From: Geoanaerobacter sp964528055
GTDB lineage: Bacteria > Desulfobacterota > Desulfuromonadia > Geobacterales > DSM-12255
DNA length: 64,000 bases
Reading direction: 5' to 3'
Assembly: GCA_964528055.1 (NCBI GenBank)
Contig: CAZGQM010000007.1
Location: 1 to 64,000 of the forward strand
Shown here: in pieces, positions 7,731-16,552 of the stretch
Layout: each line of letters opens with the position of its first letter
Numbering within the stretch: the first letter of the stretch is position 1
Notes under the pieces: model-generated
Told to the model about the DNA's origin: nothing
Databases searched by the model: none
The model's input: only the letters and a program-made list of their open reading frames with translations
Program-made: the position numbers and the translations under genes

Positions 7731-7951
7731 AAACAGTCGATCTGCGTGGAGTGAGTTGCCCTACGAATTTTGTCAAAGCCAAACTGGAGCTGGAGCTGAT
7801 AGAGACAGGAGAAAAGGTCGAATTTCTTCTTGATGACGGTGAGCCGGTCAAGAACGTGCCGCGCAGCCTCAAGGCAGAAGGGCACAAACTTTTGGGCCTG
7901 ATCGAGAGCGAAGGCCATTACGTACTGACCCTGGAAAAGGGAGAGGAGTAG
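7727..7951 (+). CDS. TusA/SirA-like sulfur transfer protein
   Basis: A 74-residue TusA-fold protein with the N-terminal LRGVSCPTNFVKAKLEL motif. The active-site Cys is at residue 10, but the usual CPxP is CPTN. The ATG overlaps the sulfite reductase stop (ATGA), so the two are coupled. TusA proteins carry persulfide sulfur; here it may take sulfide or persulfide from the reductase towards MnmA or the thiocarboxylate system. Confidence 0.83.
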   Translation: MKTVDLRGVSCPTNFVKAKLELELIETGEKVEFLLDDGEPVKNVPRSLKAEGHKLLGLIESEGHYVLTLEKGEE

Positions 7952-7973
7952 GGGCGAATCTTGTATTCGCTCC
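7951..7973 (+). repeat. GGGGCGAAT hairpin at the tusA stop
   Basis: GGGGCGAAT (7951-7959) pairs with ATTCGCTCC (7965-7973) with one wobble pair. It starts on the last base of the tusA stop codon and resembles the dispersed GTAGGGGC-type intergenic hairpins of many bacteria. A similar stem occurs at 13553-13582. Confidence 0.5.
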
Positions 7974-7987
7974 GACAGTAAGATTCT

Positions 7988-8683
7988 ATGACAAGAACAG
8001 TACCCGCAATTCCGAATAATGCTCAACCAGAGGATATCCTGGCAGCTGGCGTGGCTGCTGCAGGTGGACCGGTCAAGCTCGCCTGCTCATTCTCTGTCGA
8101 GGATGTGGTGATCATCGATCTGATCCATGCACTGAAACTGCCGATCGGAATCTTTGCCATTGATACCGGACGCCTGCACGAAGAGACCTACGAGGTTGAT
8201 GACGCCATTACCGAACGTTACCGTATGAAGATCGACTGGTACTTCCCGAAGCGTGAAGAGATCGAATGCCTGCTGCAGGCCAAGGGAGCCTTCTCATTCC
8301 GCGAGTCCCTGGAAAACCGCCATGAATGCTGCCGGATCAGAAAGGTAGAGCCTCTTGGCAGGGCGTTGCAGGGTCTGTCGGGATGGGTTACCGGTATGCG
8401 TCGTGAGCAGAGTACTACCAGAGCAGACCTGGCGGCGATTGAAGTGGATGATCTGAACAACGGCATCCTGAAGATCAATCCTCTTCTCGACTGGACCAGC
8501 GACCAGGTACGGGAGTACGCCACCAGGCACGGCCTGCCGTTGAACCGTCTGCACCGCCTGGGGTACCCCTCCATCGGCTGCGCCCCCTGCACCCGGGCTG
8601 TCCAGCCGGGCGAAGATGAGCGGTCCGGGCGCTGGTGGTGGGAGAATGCCGAACACAAGGAATGCGGCTTGCACAAGAGATGA
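7988..8683 (+). CDS. cysH: APS reductase (assimilatory, Fe-S type)
   Basis: A 231-residue PAPS/APS reductase family enzyme. The PP-loop-like region (ACSFSVEDVVIIDLI) and IDTGRLHEETY are present. The cysteine pairs ECCRIRK and GCAPCTRAV are the [4Fe-4S] ligands of the APS-using bacterial type, and the C-terminal ECGLH carries the catalytic Cys. With no APS kinase in the cluster, reduction of APS directly to sulfite is the logical reaction. Electrons would come from thioredoxin. Cytoplasmic. Confidence 0.94.
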   Translation: MTRTVPAIPNNAQPEDILAAGVAAAGGPVKLACSFSVEDVVIIDLIHALKLPIGIFAIDTGRLHEETYEVDDAITERYRMKIDWYFPKREEIECLLQAKGAFSFRESLENRHECCRIRKVEPLGRALQGLSGWVTGMRREQSTTRADLAAIEVDDLNNGILKINPLLDWTSDQVREYATRHGLPLNRLHRLGYPSIGCAPCTRAVQPGEDERSGRWWWENAEHKECGLHKR

Positions 8684-8698
8684 TCGGAAGAACTCTAA

Positions 8699-9769
8699 AT
8701 GAGTACTAAGCGTGTTGTGATAGCCATGAGCGGTGGGGTTGACTCATCGGTCAGCGCGGCTCTGCTGAAAGAGCAGGGCTATGAGGTGACCGGGGTCTCT
8801 CTGCAGCTGTACGATCCGCTCCCCCGGGAACCCGGCAGCCGGGTTAAAACCTGCTGCTCGCTGGATGATGTCATGGACGCCGGCCGGGTGGCCAGGAAGC
8901 TCGGTATCCCCTTCGAGGTCATCGACATGCGGCTGGAGTTCAGGCAGTTGGTGATTGAGTACTTCATCGCCGACTACAGTGCCGGAAGAACTCCCAACCC
9001 CTGTATCCGCTGCAATGAACTGATAAAGTTCGACCTGCTGCTGAAGAAGGCGAAAGAGATGGGAGCCGACTTTCTGGCAACCGGTCACTATGCTCGGACA
9101 GAAGCGGATGACTCGGGACGGCAGTGGCTTTTGACCGGCCTCGACTCTGCCAAGGATCAGTCCTACTTTCTCTTCACGCTGACGCAAGAGCAGTTACAGC
9201 AGGTTGTTTTTCCGGTAGGTGGGTTTGATAAGCCTTACGTCAGAAAACTTGCCGCAAAATTCGAGCTCCCGGTTGCGCAAAAGCATGAGAGCCAGGAGAT
9301 CTGCTTCATCCCTGACAATGATTACGTGAACTTTCTGGAGACACATGGCGTTACACAAAAACCGGGTGAGATAATGACCAGCGACGGTACGATTGTCGGG
9401 CACCACGCCGGTTTGCACCGGTATACCGTCGGACAGCGCAAGGGACTCGGCATAGCCTGGAAACATCCGCTGCATGTCTCTGCCATCGATACCGAAAAAA
9501 ATCAGCTTGTTGTTGGTGGGTACGAAGAGTTGGCAACAGCATCGTTAACCGCAGCCCGTGCAACCTGGAGTGCGGCGCCGGCAACGTCGGAGTTCAGGGC
9601 CAGCTGCCGCATCCGTTACCGCCACAGGCCTGCACTCTGCAGAGTGGTCATGCATGCGGGTAACCGCTTTAGCGTTTATTTTGACGTTCCGCAAAGTTCC
9701 GTGACCCCGGGACAGGCCGCCGTGATCTATGACGGGGAGCGGGTACTCGGTGGCGGCTGGATAGAATAA
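8699..9769 (+). CDS. mnmA: tRNA-uridine 2-sulfurtransferase MnmA
   Basis: A 356-residue thiouridylase for s2U34 in tRNA. It has the PP-loop SGGVDSSVSAALL, the tRNA-binding middle, and the two catalytic cysteines in NPCIRCNE and SQEICFIPD. The C-terminal beta-barrel ends in GGGWIE. Its place between cysH and cysD is unusual for mnmA, which usually pairs with iscS, and suggests that its sulfur supply is linked to this cluster through the TusA-like protein. Confidence 0.94.
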   Translation: MSTKRVVIAMSGGVDSSVSAALLKEQGYEVTGVSLQLYDPLPREPGSRVKTCCSLDDVMDAGRVARKLGIPFEVIDMRLEFRQLVIEYFIADYSAGRTPNPCIRCNELIKFDLLLKKAKEMGADFLATGHYARTEADDSGRQWLLTGLDSAKDQSYFLFTLTQEQLQQVVFPVGGFDKPYVRKLAAKFELPVAQKHESQEICFIPDNDYVNFLETHGVTQKPGEIMTSDGTIVGHHAGLHRYTVGQRKGLGIAWKHPLHVSAIDTEKNQLVVGGYEELATASLTAARATWSAAPATSEFRASCRIRYRHRPALCRVVMHAGNRFSVYFDVPQSSVTPGQAAVIYDGERVLGGGWIE

Positions 9770-9778
9770 GGAGCAACA

Positions 9779-10681
9779 ATGAGCAAGAATCTTACGCATC
9801 TGCAGCAGCTGGAAGCGGAAAGCATCCACATCCTCCGGGAGGTGGTGTCCGAATTCAGCAACCCGGTGATGCTCTACTCCATCGGCAAGGATTCGGCGGT
9901 CATGCTGCATCTGGCCCGTAAGGCCTTTTATCCTGCCCCGCCGCCGTTTCCCCTGCTGCATGTGGACACCACCTGGAAGTTTCGCGAGATGATCCAATTC
10001 CGGGACCGGATGGTTGCCGAATGCGGTCTCGATCTGATCGTGCATGTGAACGAGGAGGGGGTCAGACAGGGGGTTTCACCCTTTACCCACGGCCCGCTCT
10101 ATACCGATATCATGAAAACCGAAGGGCTGAAGCAGGCGCTGGACCTTTACAAGTTCGATGCCGCCTTCGGCGGTGCCAGGCGGGACGAGGAAAAATCCCG
10201 GGCCAAGGAGCGGATCTTCTCCTTCAGAAGCAAAAATCACCGCTGGGACCCCAAGGAGCAGCGACCGGAGCTCTGGAGCCTGTACAATACCCGGATCAAG
10301 CCGGGGGAAAGCATCCGGGTCTTTCCCATCTCCAACTGGACCGAGCTGGATGTCTGGCAGTACATCCACCTGGAGCAGATACCGATCGTGCCGCTCTACT
10401 ATGCAGCTATCCGGCCGGTGGTGGAGCGGGACGGCATGCTGATCATGGTGGATGACGAGCGGATGGATTTAAGGCCCGGGGAGACGATCCAGTACAAATC
10501 GGTCCGCTTCCGTACCCTGGGGTGCTACCCCCTGACCGGCGCCGTGGAATCCGAGGCCGACACCCTGCCAAGGATCATCCAGGAGATGCTGCTGACCCGC
10601 ACCTCGGAGCGCCAGGGTCGCCTGATCGACCATGATTCGGCCGGGTCCATGGAGAAGAAGAAGCAGGAAGGATACTTCTAA
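9779..10681 (+). CDS. cysD: Sulfate adenylyltransferase subunit 2
   Basis: A 300-residue catalytic subunit of ATP sulfurylase, making APS from ATP and sulfate. The PP-loop YSIGKDSAVMLHLARK, HVDTTWKFREM, the FGGARRDEEKSRAKER stretch and VRFRTLGCYPLTGAVES are all typical. It lies 12 bp upstream of cysN, which encodes the GTPase partner. ATG follows AAGGAG. Confidence 0.96.
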   Translation: MSKNLTHLQQLEAESIHILREVVSEFSNPVMLYSIGKDSAVMLHLARKAFYPAPPPFPLLHVDTTWKFREMIQFRDRMVAECGLDLIVHVNEEGVRQGVSPFTHGPLYTDIMKTEGLKQALDLYKFDAAFGGARRDEEKSRAKERIFSFRSKNHRWDPKEQRPELWSLYNTRIKPGESIRVFPISNWTELDVWQYIHLEQIPIVPLYYAAIRPVVERDGMLIMVDDERMDLRPGETIQYKSVRFRTLGCYPLTGAVESEADTLPRIIQEMLLTRTSERQGRLIDHDSAGSMEKKKQEGYF

Positions 10682-10693
10682 GAGGAAGGATTT

Positions 10694-12370
10694 ATGGCAC
10701 ATCAATCTGATCTGATTGAACAAGATATACTGGCCTACCTTAAGAGCCAGGAAGAAAAATCGCTGCTCCGTTTCATCACCTGCGGCAGCGTCGATGATGG
10801 CAAGAGCACCCTGATCGGGCGTCTCTTGTGGGATTCCAAGATGGTCTTCGAGGATCAGCTGGCGGCCCTGGAGGCGGACAGTAAAAAGGTCGGCACCCAG
10901 GGGGGCGCCATCGACTATGCCCTGCTGCTGGACGGCCTGCAGGCCGAGCGGGAGCAGGGGATCACCATTGACGTGGCCTATCGCTTCTTTTCCACCGACC
11001 TTCGCAAGTTCATCGTCGCAGATACCCCGGGCCATGAGCAGTATACCCGCAACATGGTCACCGGCGCTTCCACCGCCCAGGTCGCGGTGATCCTGGTTGA
11101 TGCCCGCAAGGGGCTTCTGACCCAGACCAGGCGCCACAGCTTCCTGGTCTCGCTGGTCGGCATCCGGCATGTGGTGCTGGCGATCAACAAGATGGACCTG
11201 GTCGGGTTTGATGCCGGTAACTTCGACGCAATCCAGCGCGACTATCGTCAGTTTGCCGCATCGCTGGGGTTTGAATCCATTACCGCCATCCCCCTCTCGG
11301 CCTTAAACGGCGACAACATGATCGAAGCCAGTCCCAACACACCCTGGTACACGGGACCGAGCCTGTTGAACTTTCTGGAGAGCTTTCAGGTGGAAGGGGA
11401 CAACAGGGCAGAGCCATTCCGGATGCCGGTCCAGTGGGTGAACCGCCCTCATCTCGATTTCCGCGGTTTCTGCGGTGTCATTGCCGCAGGTACGATCCAT
11501 CCCGGAGATGAGGTGCGGGTGGCTGCATCCGGGCGCAGCAGCCGTGTGGACCGGATCGTCACCATGGATGGCGATCTGGCTGAGGCAACCGCCGGCCAGG
11601 CAGTTACCCTGACGCTCACGGACGAGATCGACGTCAGCCGGGGGGACATGCTGACCGTTCCTGAAGCCCCACCGCACTATTCACGGCACCCGGAGGCGCA
11701 CCTGGTCTGGATGCACGACGAGCCGTTGCAGCCGGGGCAGATCTATCTGGTCAAAACAGCCACTGCCGTAACCCCCGGCCGGGTCACCGCCGTGCAGTAC
11801 GCGGTGGACGTCAATACCCTGGAGCAGAAGCAGGTGCCGACTCTCGGGCTGAACGAAATCGGGGTTGTCCGCCTGGAACTTGACCGCCCGATCTCATTCG
11901 ACACCTATCAGCAGAATCGTGATACCGGAAGTTTTATCCTGATTGACCGTTTCAGCAACGCCACAATGGCGGCCGGCATGGTGATAGCGGCAGCTCCGGC
12001 TGACTACCAGGCGATGTATGATGCGAAGTTTTCATCGGAAAGGGTCGCCGTTGACTCTCTTTCCAATCGTATCACCCTGAACGAAACCGCCATCTGCGGC
12101 CTCGGGGTGAGCGTGGTTGACCTGGTCGAGCAATGGGGGACGCTTGAATTCGAGGTGTCAACCAGCTTCCTCGACTATCTTGGCAAGGGGAACCGGGTCC
12201 TGTTCCGTCTGCGTGATCTGGGACAGCTCTCTGCACTGGCGCTCTTGGCATTTGAGCAGACCCTGTCATTCGAATTCGACCGTACCGCTCACGGCATGAG
12301 CGTGCTGCTCTTCAAGAGGAGTACAGGGCATAGAAACGGAGTATATGATGATGATGGGACCGGGATATAA
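10694..12370 (+). CDS. cysN: Sulfate adenylyltransferase GTPase subunit, with C-terminal extension
   Basis: A 558-residue EF-Tu-like GTPase that drives CysD. The G1 motif GSVDDGKST, G3 DTPGHEQYT and G4 NKMD are present, followed by two beta-barrel domains. E. coli CysN has about 475 residues; here about 100 more follow the barrel region. The tail has no P-loop and no APS-kinase motif, so it is not a CysNC fusion. Its final residues (GVYDDDGTGI) look like unstructured read-out. The tail's function is unknown. Confidence 0.93.
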   Translation: MAHQSDLIEQDILAYLKSQEEKSLLRFITCGSVDDGKSTLIGRLLWDSKMVFEDQLAALEADSKKVGTQGGAIDYALLLDGLQAEREQGITIDVAYRFFSTDLRKFIVADTPGHEQYTRNMVTGASTAQVAVILVDARKGLLTQTRRHSFLVSLVGIRHVVLAINKMDLVGFDAGNFDAIQRDYRQFAASLGFESITAIPLSALNGDNMIEASPNTPWYTGPSLLNFLESFQVEGDNRAEPFRMPVQWVNRPHLDFRGFCGVIAAGTIHPGDEVRVAASGRSSRVDRIVTMDGDLAEATAGQAVTLTLTDEIDVSRGDMLTVPEAPPHYSRHPEAHLVWMHDEPLQPGQIYLVKTATAVTPGRVTAVQYAVDVNTLEQKQVPTLGLNEIGVVRLELDRPISFDTYQQNRDTGSFILIDRFSNATMAAGMVIAAAPADYQAMYDAKFSSERVAVDSLSNRITLNETAICGLGVSVVDLVEQWGTLEFEVSTSFLDYLGKGNRVLFRLRDLGQLSALALLAFEQTLSFEFDRTAHGMSVLLFKRSTGHRNGVYDDDGTGI

Positions 12371-12410
12371 ATGACACGGTGAGGAAAATATTTCAGGGCA
12401 AAACTTTATG

Positions 12411-12451
12411 TTGACTTTATCGGTCGGCTTCTGTAATTATAAAAACTATAG
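12411..12451 (+). promoter_or_regulatory. Promoter and operator-like site upstream of sbp
   Basis: TTGACT (12411-12416) and TAATTA (12434-12439) are 17 bp apart. CTATAG at 12446-12451, in the context AAAAACTATAGAAATTG, lies just downstream of the -10 near the expected start site, where a repressor would block. The leader to 12537 ends in AAAGGAG. Confidence 0.5.
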
Positions 12452-12537
12452 AAATTGTATTTAATAGCCCCTTTCAACAAGGGGTTTTGTTTAGGTTGTA
12501 AAATCTACCAAGTCTACAGACTACAAAGGAGTTCACG

Positions 12538-13545
12538 ATGAAAACAGGAGTTCTGAAGAAGATCACCACAGGTATCGCATTGGCTCTAACTTTCTCTATG
12601 GCAGCTGTTGCCGCTGCCGAGACAACCCTGCTCAATGTTTCCTATGACCCGACGAGAGAGCTCTACCAGGACTTTAACAGTGCATTTGCAAAGCACTGGA
12701 AAACAAAGAGCGGTGAAACAGTGACCATCAAACAGTCCCACGGCGGTTCAGGCAAGCAGGCCCGTGCAGTTATTGACGGACTGGAAGCTGACGTGGTGAC
12801 CCTTGCTCTTGGATACGATGTTGATGCCATTGCCGAAAAGGGGTTGATCAAACCGGGGTGGCAGAAGGAACTGGCTCACAACAGTTCCCCCTATACCTCC
12901 ACCATCGTCTTCCTCGTTCGCAAGGGTAACCCTAAGCAGATCAAAAACTGGGATGATCTGGTGAAACCGGGTATTTCCGTCATTACTCCGAATCCCAAAA
13001 CCTCGGGTGGCGCCCGCTGGAACTACCTGGCGGCCTGGGCCTTTGCCCAGAACAAGAAGGGTGGCAATGAAGCAAAAGCCAGGGAGTTTGTGGGTAAACT
13101 GTTCAAGAATGTGCCGGTGCTTGATTCCGGAGCCCGGGGCTCCACCAACACCTTTGTGCAGCGGGGCCTGGGCGATGTGCTGCTGGCCTGGGAGAACGAG
13201 GCTTTCTTGGCTGTCAACGAACTTGGACCTGACAAGTTCGAGATCGTGACGCCGCCGGAGAGCATCCTGGCTGAGCCTCCGGTTACGGTGATCGACAAGG
13301 TGGTTGATAAGCACGGTACCCGCAAGGTGGCTGAAGAGTATCTGAAGTATCTCTACACGGACGAAGGGCAGAAAATCGCTGCCAGGCACTACTATCGCCC
13401 GATAAATCCGAAGATCCCGACCAAACTGGCAAAGATCAAAAAGCTGTACACCATTGACAAGGATTTCGGTGGCTGGCAGAAGGCCCAGAAGACCCATTTT
13501 AGCGATGGCGGTCTCTTCGACCAGATCTACTCCCCGACAAAATAA
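12538..13545 (+). CDS. sbp: Periplasmic sulfate-binding protein
   Basis: A 335-residue solute-binding protein with a clear Sec signal peptide (cleavage near residue 27, AAA-E). The family motifs NVSYDPTRELYQDFN, SHGGSGKQARAV and the GGARWNYLAAW segment identify the Sbp/CysP type. It captures sulfate or thiosulfate for the CysTWA permease encoded next. The promoter upstream carries the CTATAG site. Confidence 0.95.
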   Translation: MKTGVLKKITTGIALALTFSMAAVAAAETTLLNVSYDPTRELYQDFNSAFAKHWKTKSGETVTIKQSHGGSGKQARAVIDGLEADVVTLALGYDVDAIAEKGLIKPGWQKELAHNSSPYTSTIVFLVRKGNPKQIKNWDDLVKPGISVITPNPKTSGGARWNYLAAWAFAQNKKGGNEAKAREFVGKLFKNVPVLDSGARGSTNTFVQRGLGDVLLAWENEAFLAVNELGPDKFEIVTPPESILAEPPVTVIDKVVDKHGTRKVAEEYLKYLYTDEGQKIAARHYYRPINPKIPTKLAKIKKLYTIDKDFGGWQKAQKTHFSDGGLFDQIYSPTK

Positions 13546-13552
13546 TAATCCT

Positions 13553-13582
13553 GTAGGGGTGGCCCCACCTGGCTGCCCCTAC
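13553..13582 (+). repeat. GTAGGGG hairpin between sbp and cysT
   Basis: GTAGGGG (13553-13559) and CCCCTAC (13576-13582) form the stem. It is of the same general class as the hairpin at 7951-7973. It has no T run and could limit mRNA decay or read-through between the abundant binding protein and the permease genes. Confidence 0.5.
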
Positions 13583-13622
13583 GATTCTTCGGTACTCCCT
13601 GATCCCGAGCGAGAGGAAGAGC

Positions 13623-14450
13623 ATGAAACCAACCCGTAACAACACCGTCCTTCCCGGTTTTGGCCTGACCCTCGGCTACACGATCTTCTACCTGAGCATA
13701 ATCGTCCTGATTCCGCTGTCTGCATTACTGTTCAAGACCGCCACCATGACCTGGGGCGATTTTGTGGCAACGGTCAGTTCACCGCGGGTCCTGGCCTCTT
13801 TTCGTCTGACCTTTGGGGCTGCAATTGCCGCTGCCGTTGTCAATGCCGTCTTTGGTACCCTGGTGGCCTGGGTGCTGGTGCGGTATCGCTTCACCGGCCG
13901 CAAGCTTGTGGACTCGCTGGTTGACCTCCCCTTTGCCCTGCCGACAGCCGTGGCCGGCATCACCCTTGCCACGGTCTACTCGGCCAATGGCTGGCTCGGG
14001 AAACATCTGGAACCGCTCGGCATCAAGGTCGCTTTTACCCCGCTCGGTATCTGCGTGGCCATGGTGTTCATCGGACTCCCCTTTGTCGTGCGCACGGTCC
14101 AGCCGGTGCTGGAAGAGCTTGAACCTGAGATTGAGGAGGCGGCAGCCTGCCTTGGAGCCAACCGGTGGCAGACCATCCGCAGAGTGCTGCTCCCTCCCAT
14201 CACCCCGGCAGTCATCACCGGGTTTTCCCTGGCCTTTGCCCGCGGGGTAGGGGAGTACGGCTCCATAATCTTCATTGCGGGTAACATGCCGATGAAATCG
14301 GAGATTACGCCGCTTTTGATCATCACCAAGCTGGAGCAGTACGACTATGCCGGCGCCACCGCAATAGCCACGGTCATGCTGGCCATTTCGTTTCTCATGC
14401 TGCTGGTGATCAACCTGCTGCAAAAATGGACTCGGCGCTACGCCCCCTAA
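13623..14450 (+). CDS. cysT: Sulfate ABC transporter permease CysT
   Basis: A 275-residue inner-membrane protein with about six hydrophobic segments. The EAA loop (EEAAACLGANRWQTIRRVLLP) and the FARGVGEYGSIIFIAGN stretch are characteristic of CysT/CysU. It forms the sulfate channel with CysW. ATG 13623 follows GAGAGGAAG. Confidence 0.94.
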   Translation: MKPTRNNTVLPGFGLTLGYTIFYLSIIVLIPLSALLFKTATMTWGDFVATVSSPRVLASFRLTFGAAIAAAVVNAVFGTLVAWVLVRYRFTGRKLVDSLVDLPFALPTAVAGITLATVYSANGWLGKHLEPLGIKVAFTPLGICVAMVFIGLPFVVRTVQPVLEELEPEIEEAAACLGANRWQTIRRVLLPPITPAVITGFSLAFARGVGEYGSIIFIAGNMPMKSEITPLLIITKLEQYDYAGATAIATVMLAISFLMLLVINLLQKWTRRYAP

Positions 14451-14471
14451 CGGACTATCAGGAGTTCACCC

Positions 14472-15344
14472 ATGGCCACTATCACCACCCTGCGCATCAA
14501 GAGCGCCGACCAGGCAAGGAGGGAGCTGAGCGAACCGTTTCTGGTCCGTTGGCTGTTGATCTCCGCGGCACTGCTGTTTCTCGCCCTGTTCCTGTTTGTC
14601 CCCCTGGCCTCTGTGTTCAGCGAAGCGCTTGCAAAGGGGTGGGGGACATACCTGGCTGCACTCAAGGAAGCCGACACCTGGTCAGCCATCAAGCTCACCC
14701 TGCTGGTGGCGGTCATCAGTGTGCCGCTCAACCTGATCTTCGGTCTGGCTGCATCCTGGGCCATTGCAAAGTTCGAGTTTCGCGGCAAGAGCCTGTTGAT
14801 CACGCTGATCGACCTGCCGTTTTCCGTATCACCGGTTATTTCCGGCTTGATCTATGTTCTGATGTTCGGTCTCCAGGGTTGGATTGGGCCCTGGCTGCAG
14901 GCCCACGACATAAAGGTGATCTTCGCTGCGCCGGGCATCATCCTGGCGACGATCTTTGTCACCTTCCCCTTTGTGGCCAGGGAGCTGATCCCGCTTATGG
15001 AATCCCAGGGATGCGAAGAGGAGGAGGCGGCCCTGACTCTGGGTGCCAGCGGCCTGCAGACCTTCTTCCGCGTGACCTTCCCGAATATCAAATGGGGGAT
15101 AGTCTATGGGGTCATTCTCTGTAATGCCAGGGCAATGGGGGAGTTCGGCGCGGTTTCGGTCGTTTCCGGCCATATCCGCGGCATGACCAATACGGTGCCG
15201 CTGCAGGTCGAGATTCTCTACAATGAATACAACTATGCTGCTGCCTTTGCTGTCGCCACGCTGCTGGCGCTGCTGGCCCTGGTGACCCTGGTGATAAAAA
15301 CCTGGGTAGAGTTCCGGATGAGAAATCAGGAGATAAGATCATGA
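14472..15344 (+). CDS. cysW: Sulfate ABC transporter permease CysW
   Basis: A 290-residue membrane protein homologous to CysT. It has an EAA-type loop (EEEEAALTLGASGLQTFFRVTFP) and NARAMGEFGAVSVVSGHI, the CysW signature. It lies 21 bp after cysT, and its stop overlaps the cysA ATG by four bases (ATGA). Confidence 0.94.
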   Translation: MATITTLRIKSADQARRELSEPFLVRWLLISAALLFLALFLFVPLASVFSEALAKGWGTYLAALKEADTWSAIKLTLLVAVISVPLNLIFGLAASWAIAKFEFRGKSLLITLIDLPFSVSPVISGLIYVLMFGLQGWIGPWLQAHDIKVIFAAPGIILATIFVTFPFVARELIPLMESQGCEEEEAALTLGASGLQTFFRVTFPNIKWGIVYGVILCNARAMGEFGAVSVVSGHIRGMTNTVPLQVEILYNEYNYAAAFAVATLLALLALVTLVIKTWVEFRMRNQEIRS

Positions 15345-16408
15345 GTATCGAAGTTCGCGGAGTCGGTAAGCAATTCGGGCAGTTCACCGCCCTGCAGGAT
15401 ATCTCCCTCACGGTGCCGTCGGGTGAACTGGTGGCCCTGCTTGGGCCATCAGGGTGTGGCAAGACCACCCTGCTCCGGATCATTGCCGGGCTCGAATCGC
15501 CGGACTCGGGAGAGATTCTGTTCAATGGACAAGTGGCCCGCGATAACATCCAGGAGCGGCAGGTCGGCTTCGTTTTTCAGCACTATGCGCTCTTTCGTCA
15601 CATGACCGTCTTTGACAACATTGCCTTTGGGCTGACCGTCAAGCCACGGAGTTCGCGGCCGACAAAAGAAAAGATCAGGTCACGGGTAAAAGAGCTTCTG
15701 GCCCTGATCCAGCTGGAGAACATTGCCGACCGTTATCCGTCTCAGTTATCCGGCGGCCAGCGGCAGCGGGTGGCCCTGGCCCGAGCCCTGGCGGTGGAGC
15801 CGCAGGTGCTGCTGCTGGATGAACCTTTTGGCGCCCTGGATGCACAGGTGCGCATAGAGCTGCGCCGTTGGCTGCGCCGGTTGCATGACGAGATCCATGT
15901 CACCAGCGTGTTTGTGACTCACGACCAGGAGGAAGCGCTGGAAGTGGCGGACCGGATCGTGGTGATGAACAAGGGGAGAATAGAGCAGCAGGGGACCCCG
16001 GACGAGGTTTACGACCGGCCGGCGACGCCGTTTGTTTTCGATTTCCTCGGCAACGTCAATCTCTTCCATGGCCGGGTGCATGAGGGGCAGGCACATCTGG
16101 GGGGAATAGAGCTCGCTTCTCCGGAGCATGCCGGAGCCAGCAACGCCACGGCAATAGGGTATGTACGCTCCCATGACATGGAATTGGAGCGGATTCCTTC
16201 GGATGATACGGCGTTCAAGGCAACGATACTTTCCATCCATCCGGTAGGTCCGGTGGTTCGAGTCGTTCTAGTAACGTGTGCCGAGGGGACTGTTCTGGAA
16301 GCGGAGATATCACGTGATGTGGCAGAGCGTCTGCATCTGAAAAAAGATGAGAGCCTTTTTGTCCGACCACGGAAAGTACATCTATTTGTGGATGATTATC
16401 AGATTTAA
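15341..16408 (+). CDS. cysA: Sulfate ABC transporter ATPase CysA
   Basis: A 355-residue ABC ATPase. Walker A GPSGCGKTT, the ABC signature LSGGQRQR, Walker B LLLDEPFGALD and the H-loop THDQEEA are intact. A C-terminal regulatory domain (about 240-355) follows. It energises CysTW. A 33-bp stretch of the 3' coding region (16271-16304) recurs imperfectly downstream of the gene. Confidence 0.95.
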   Translation: MSIEVRGVGKQFGQFTALQDISLTVPSGELVALLGPSGCGKTTLLRIIAGLESPDSGEILFNGQVARDNIQERQVGFVFQHYALFRHMTVFDNIAFGLTVKPRSSRPTKEKIRSRVKELLALIQLENIADRYPSQLSGGQRQRVALARALAVEPQVLLLDEPFGALDAQVRIELRRWLRRLHDEIHVTSVFVTHDQEEALEVADRIVVMNKGRIEQQGTPDEVYDRPATPFVFDFLGNVNLFHGRVHEGQAHLGGIELASPEHAGASNATAIGYVRSHDMELERIPSDDTAFKATILSIHPVGPVVRVVLVTCAEGTVLEAEISRDVAERLHLKKDESLFVRPRKVHLFVDDYQI

Positions 16409-16470
16409 CTGTTAATTTATTGGGGGGCATCAGGCATCCCTCTTCTTCAAACCTGCTCGAATTAACAATT

Positions 16471-16500
16471 CAAGGAATCCTCCGGGGTTCCTTGTATTGT
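16471..16500 (+). terminator. Weak hairpin after cysA
   Basis: CAAGGAA (16471-16477) pairs with TTCCTTG (16488-16494), followed by TATTGT. It lies in the convergent gap between cysA and the receiver gene and may be a weak terminator for the sulfate operon. Confidence 0.35.
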
Positions 16501-16552
16501 CCCCATAACTCCAGAACTCTGTCCCCAGAACTTAGAACTCCCCCAGATCTCT

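Noticed and set aside
10694..12370. CysN as a CysNC fusion with APS kinase
   Set aside because: The tail has no P-loop or APS-kinase motif.
12748..13497. A 249-codon minus-strand frame inside sbp
   Set aside because: Shadow of sbp codon usage; no recognisable domain.
14426..15124. A 232-codon frame spanning the cysT end and cysW
   Set aside because: It overlaps genuine cysT and cysW in another frame; its product is repetitive and lacks membrane segments.
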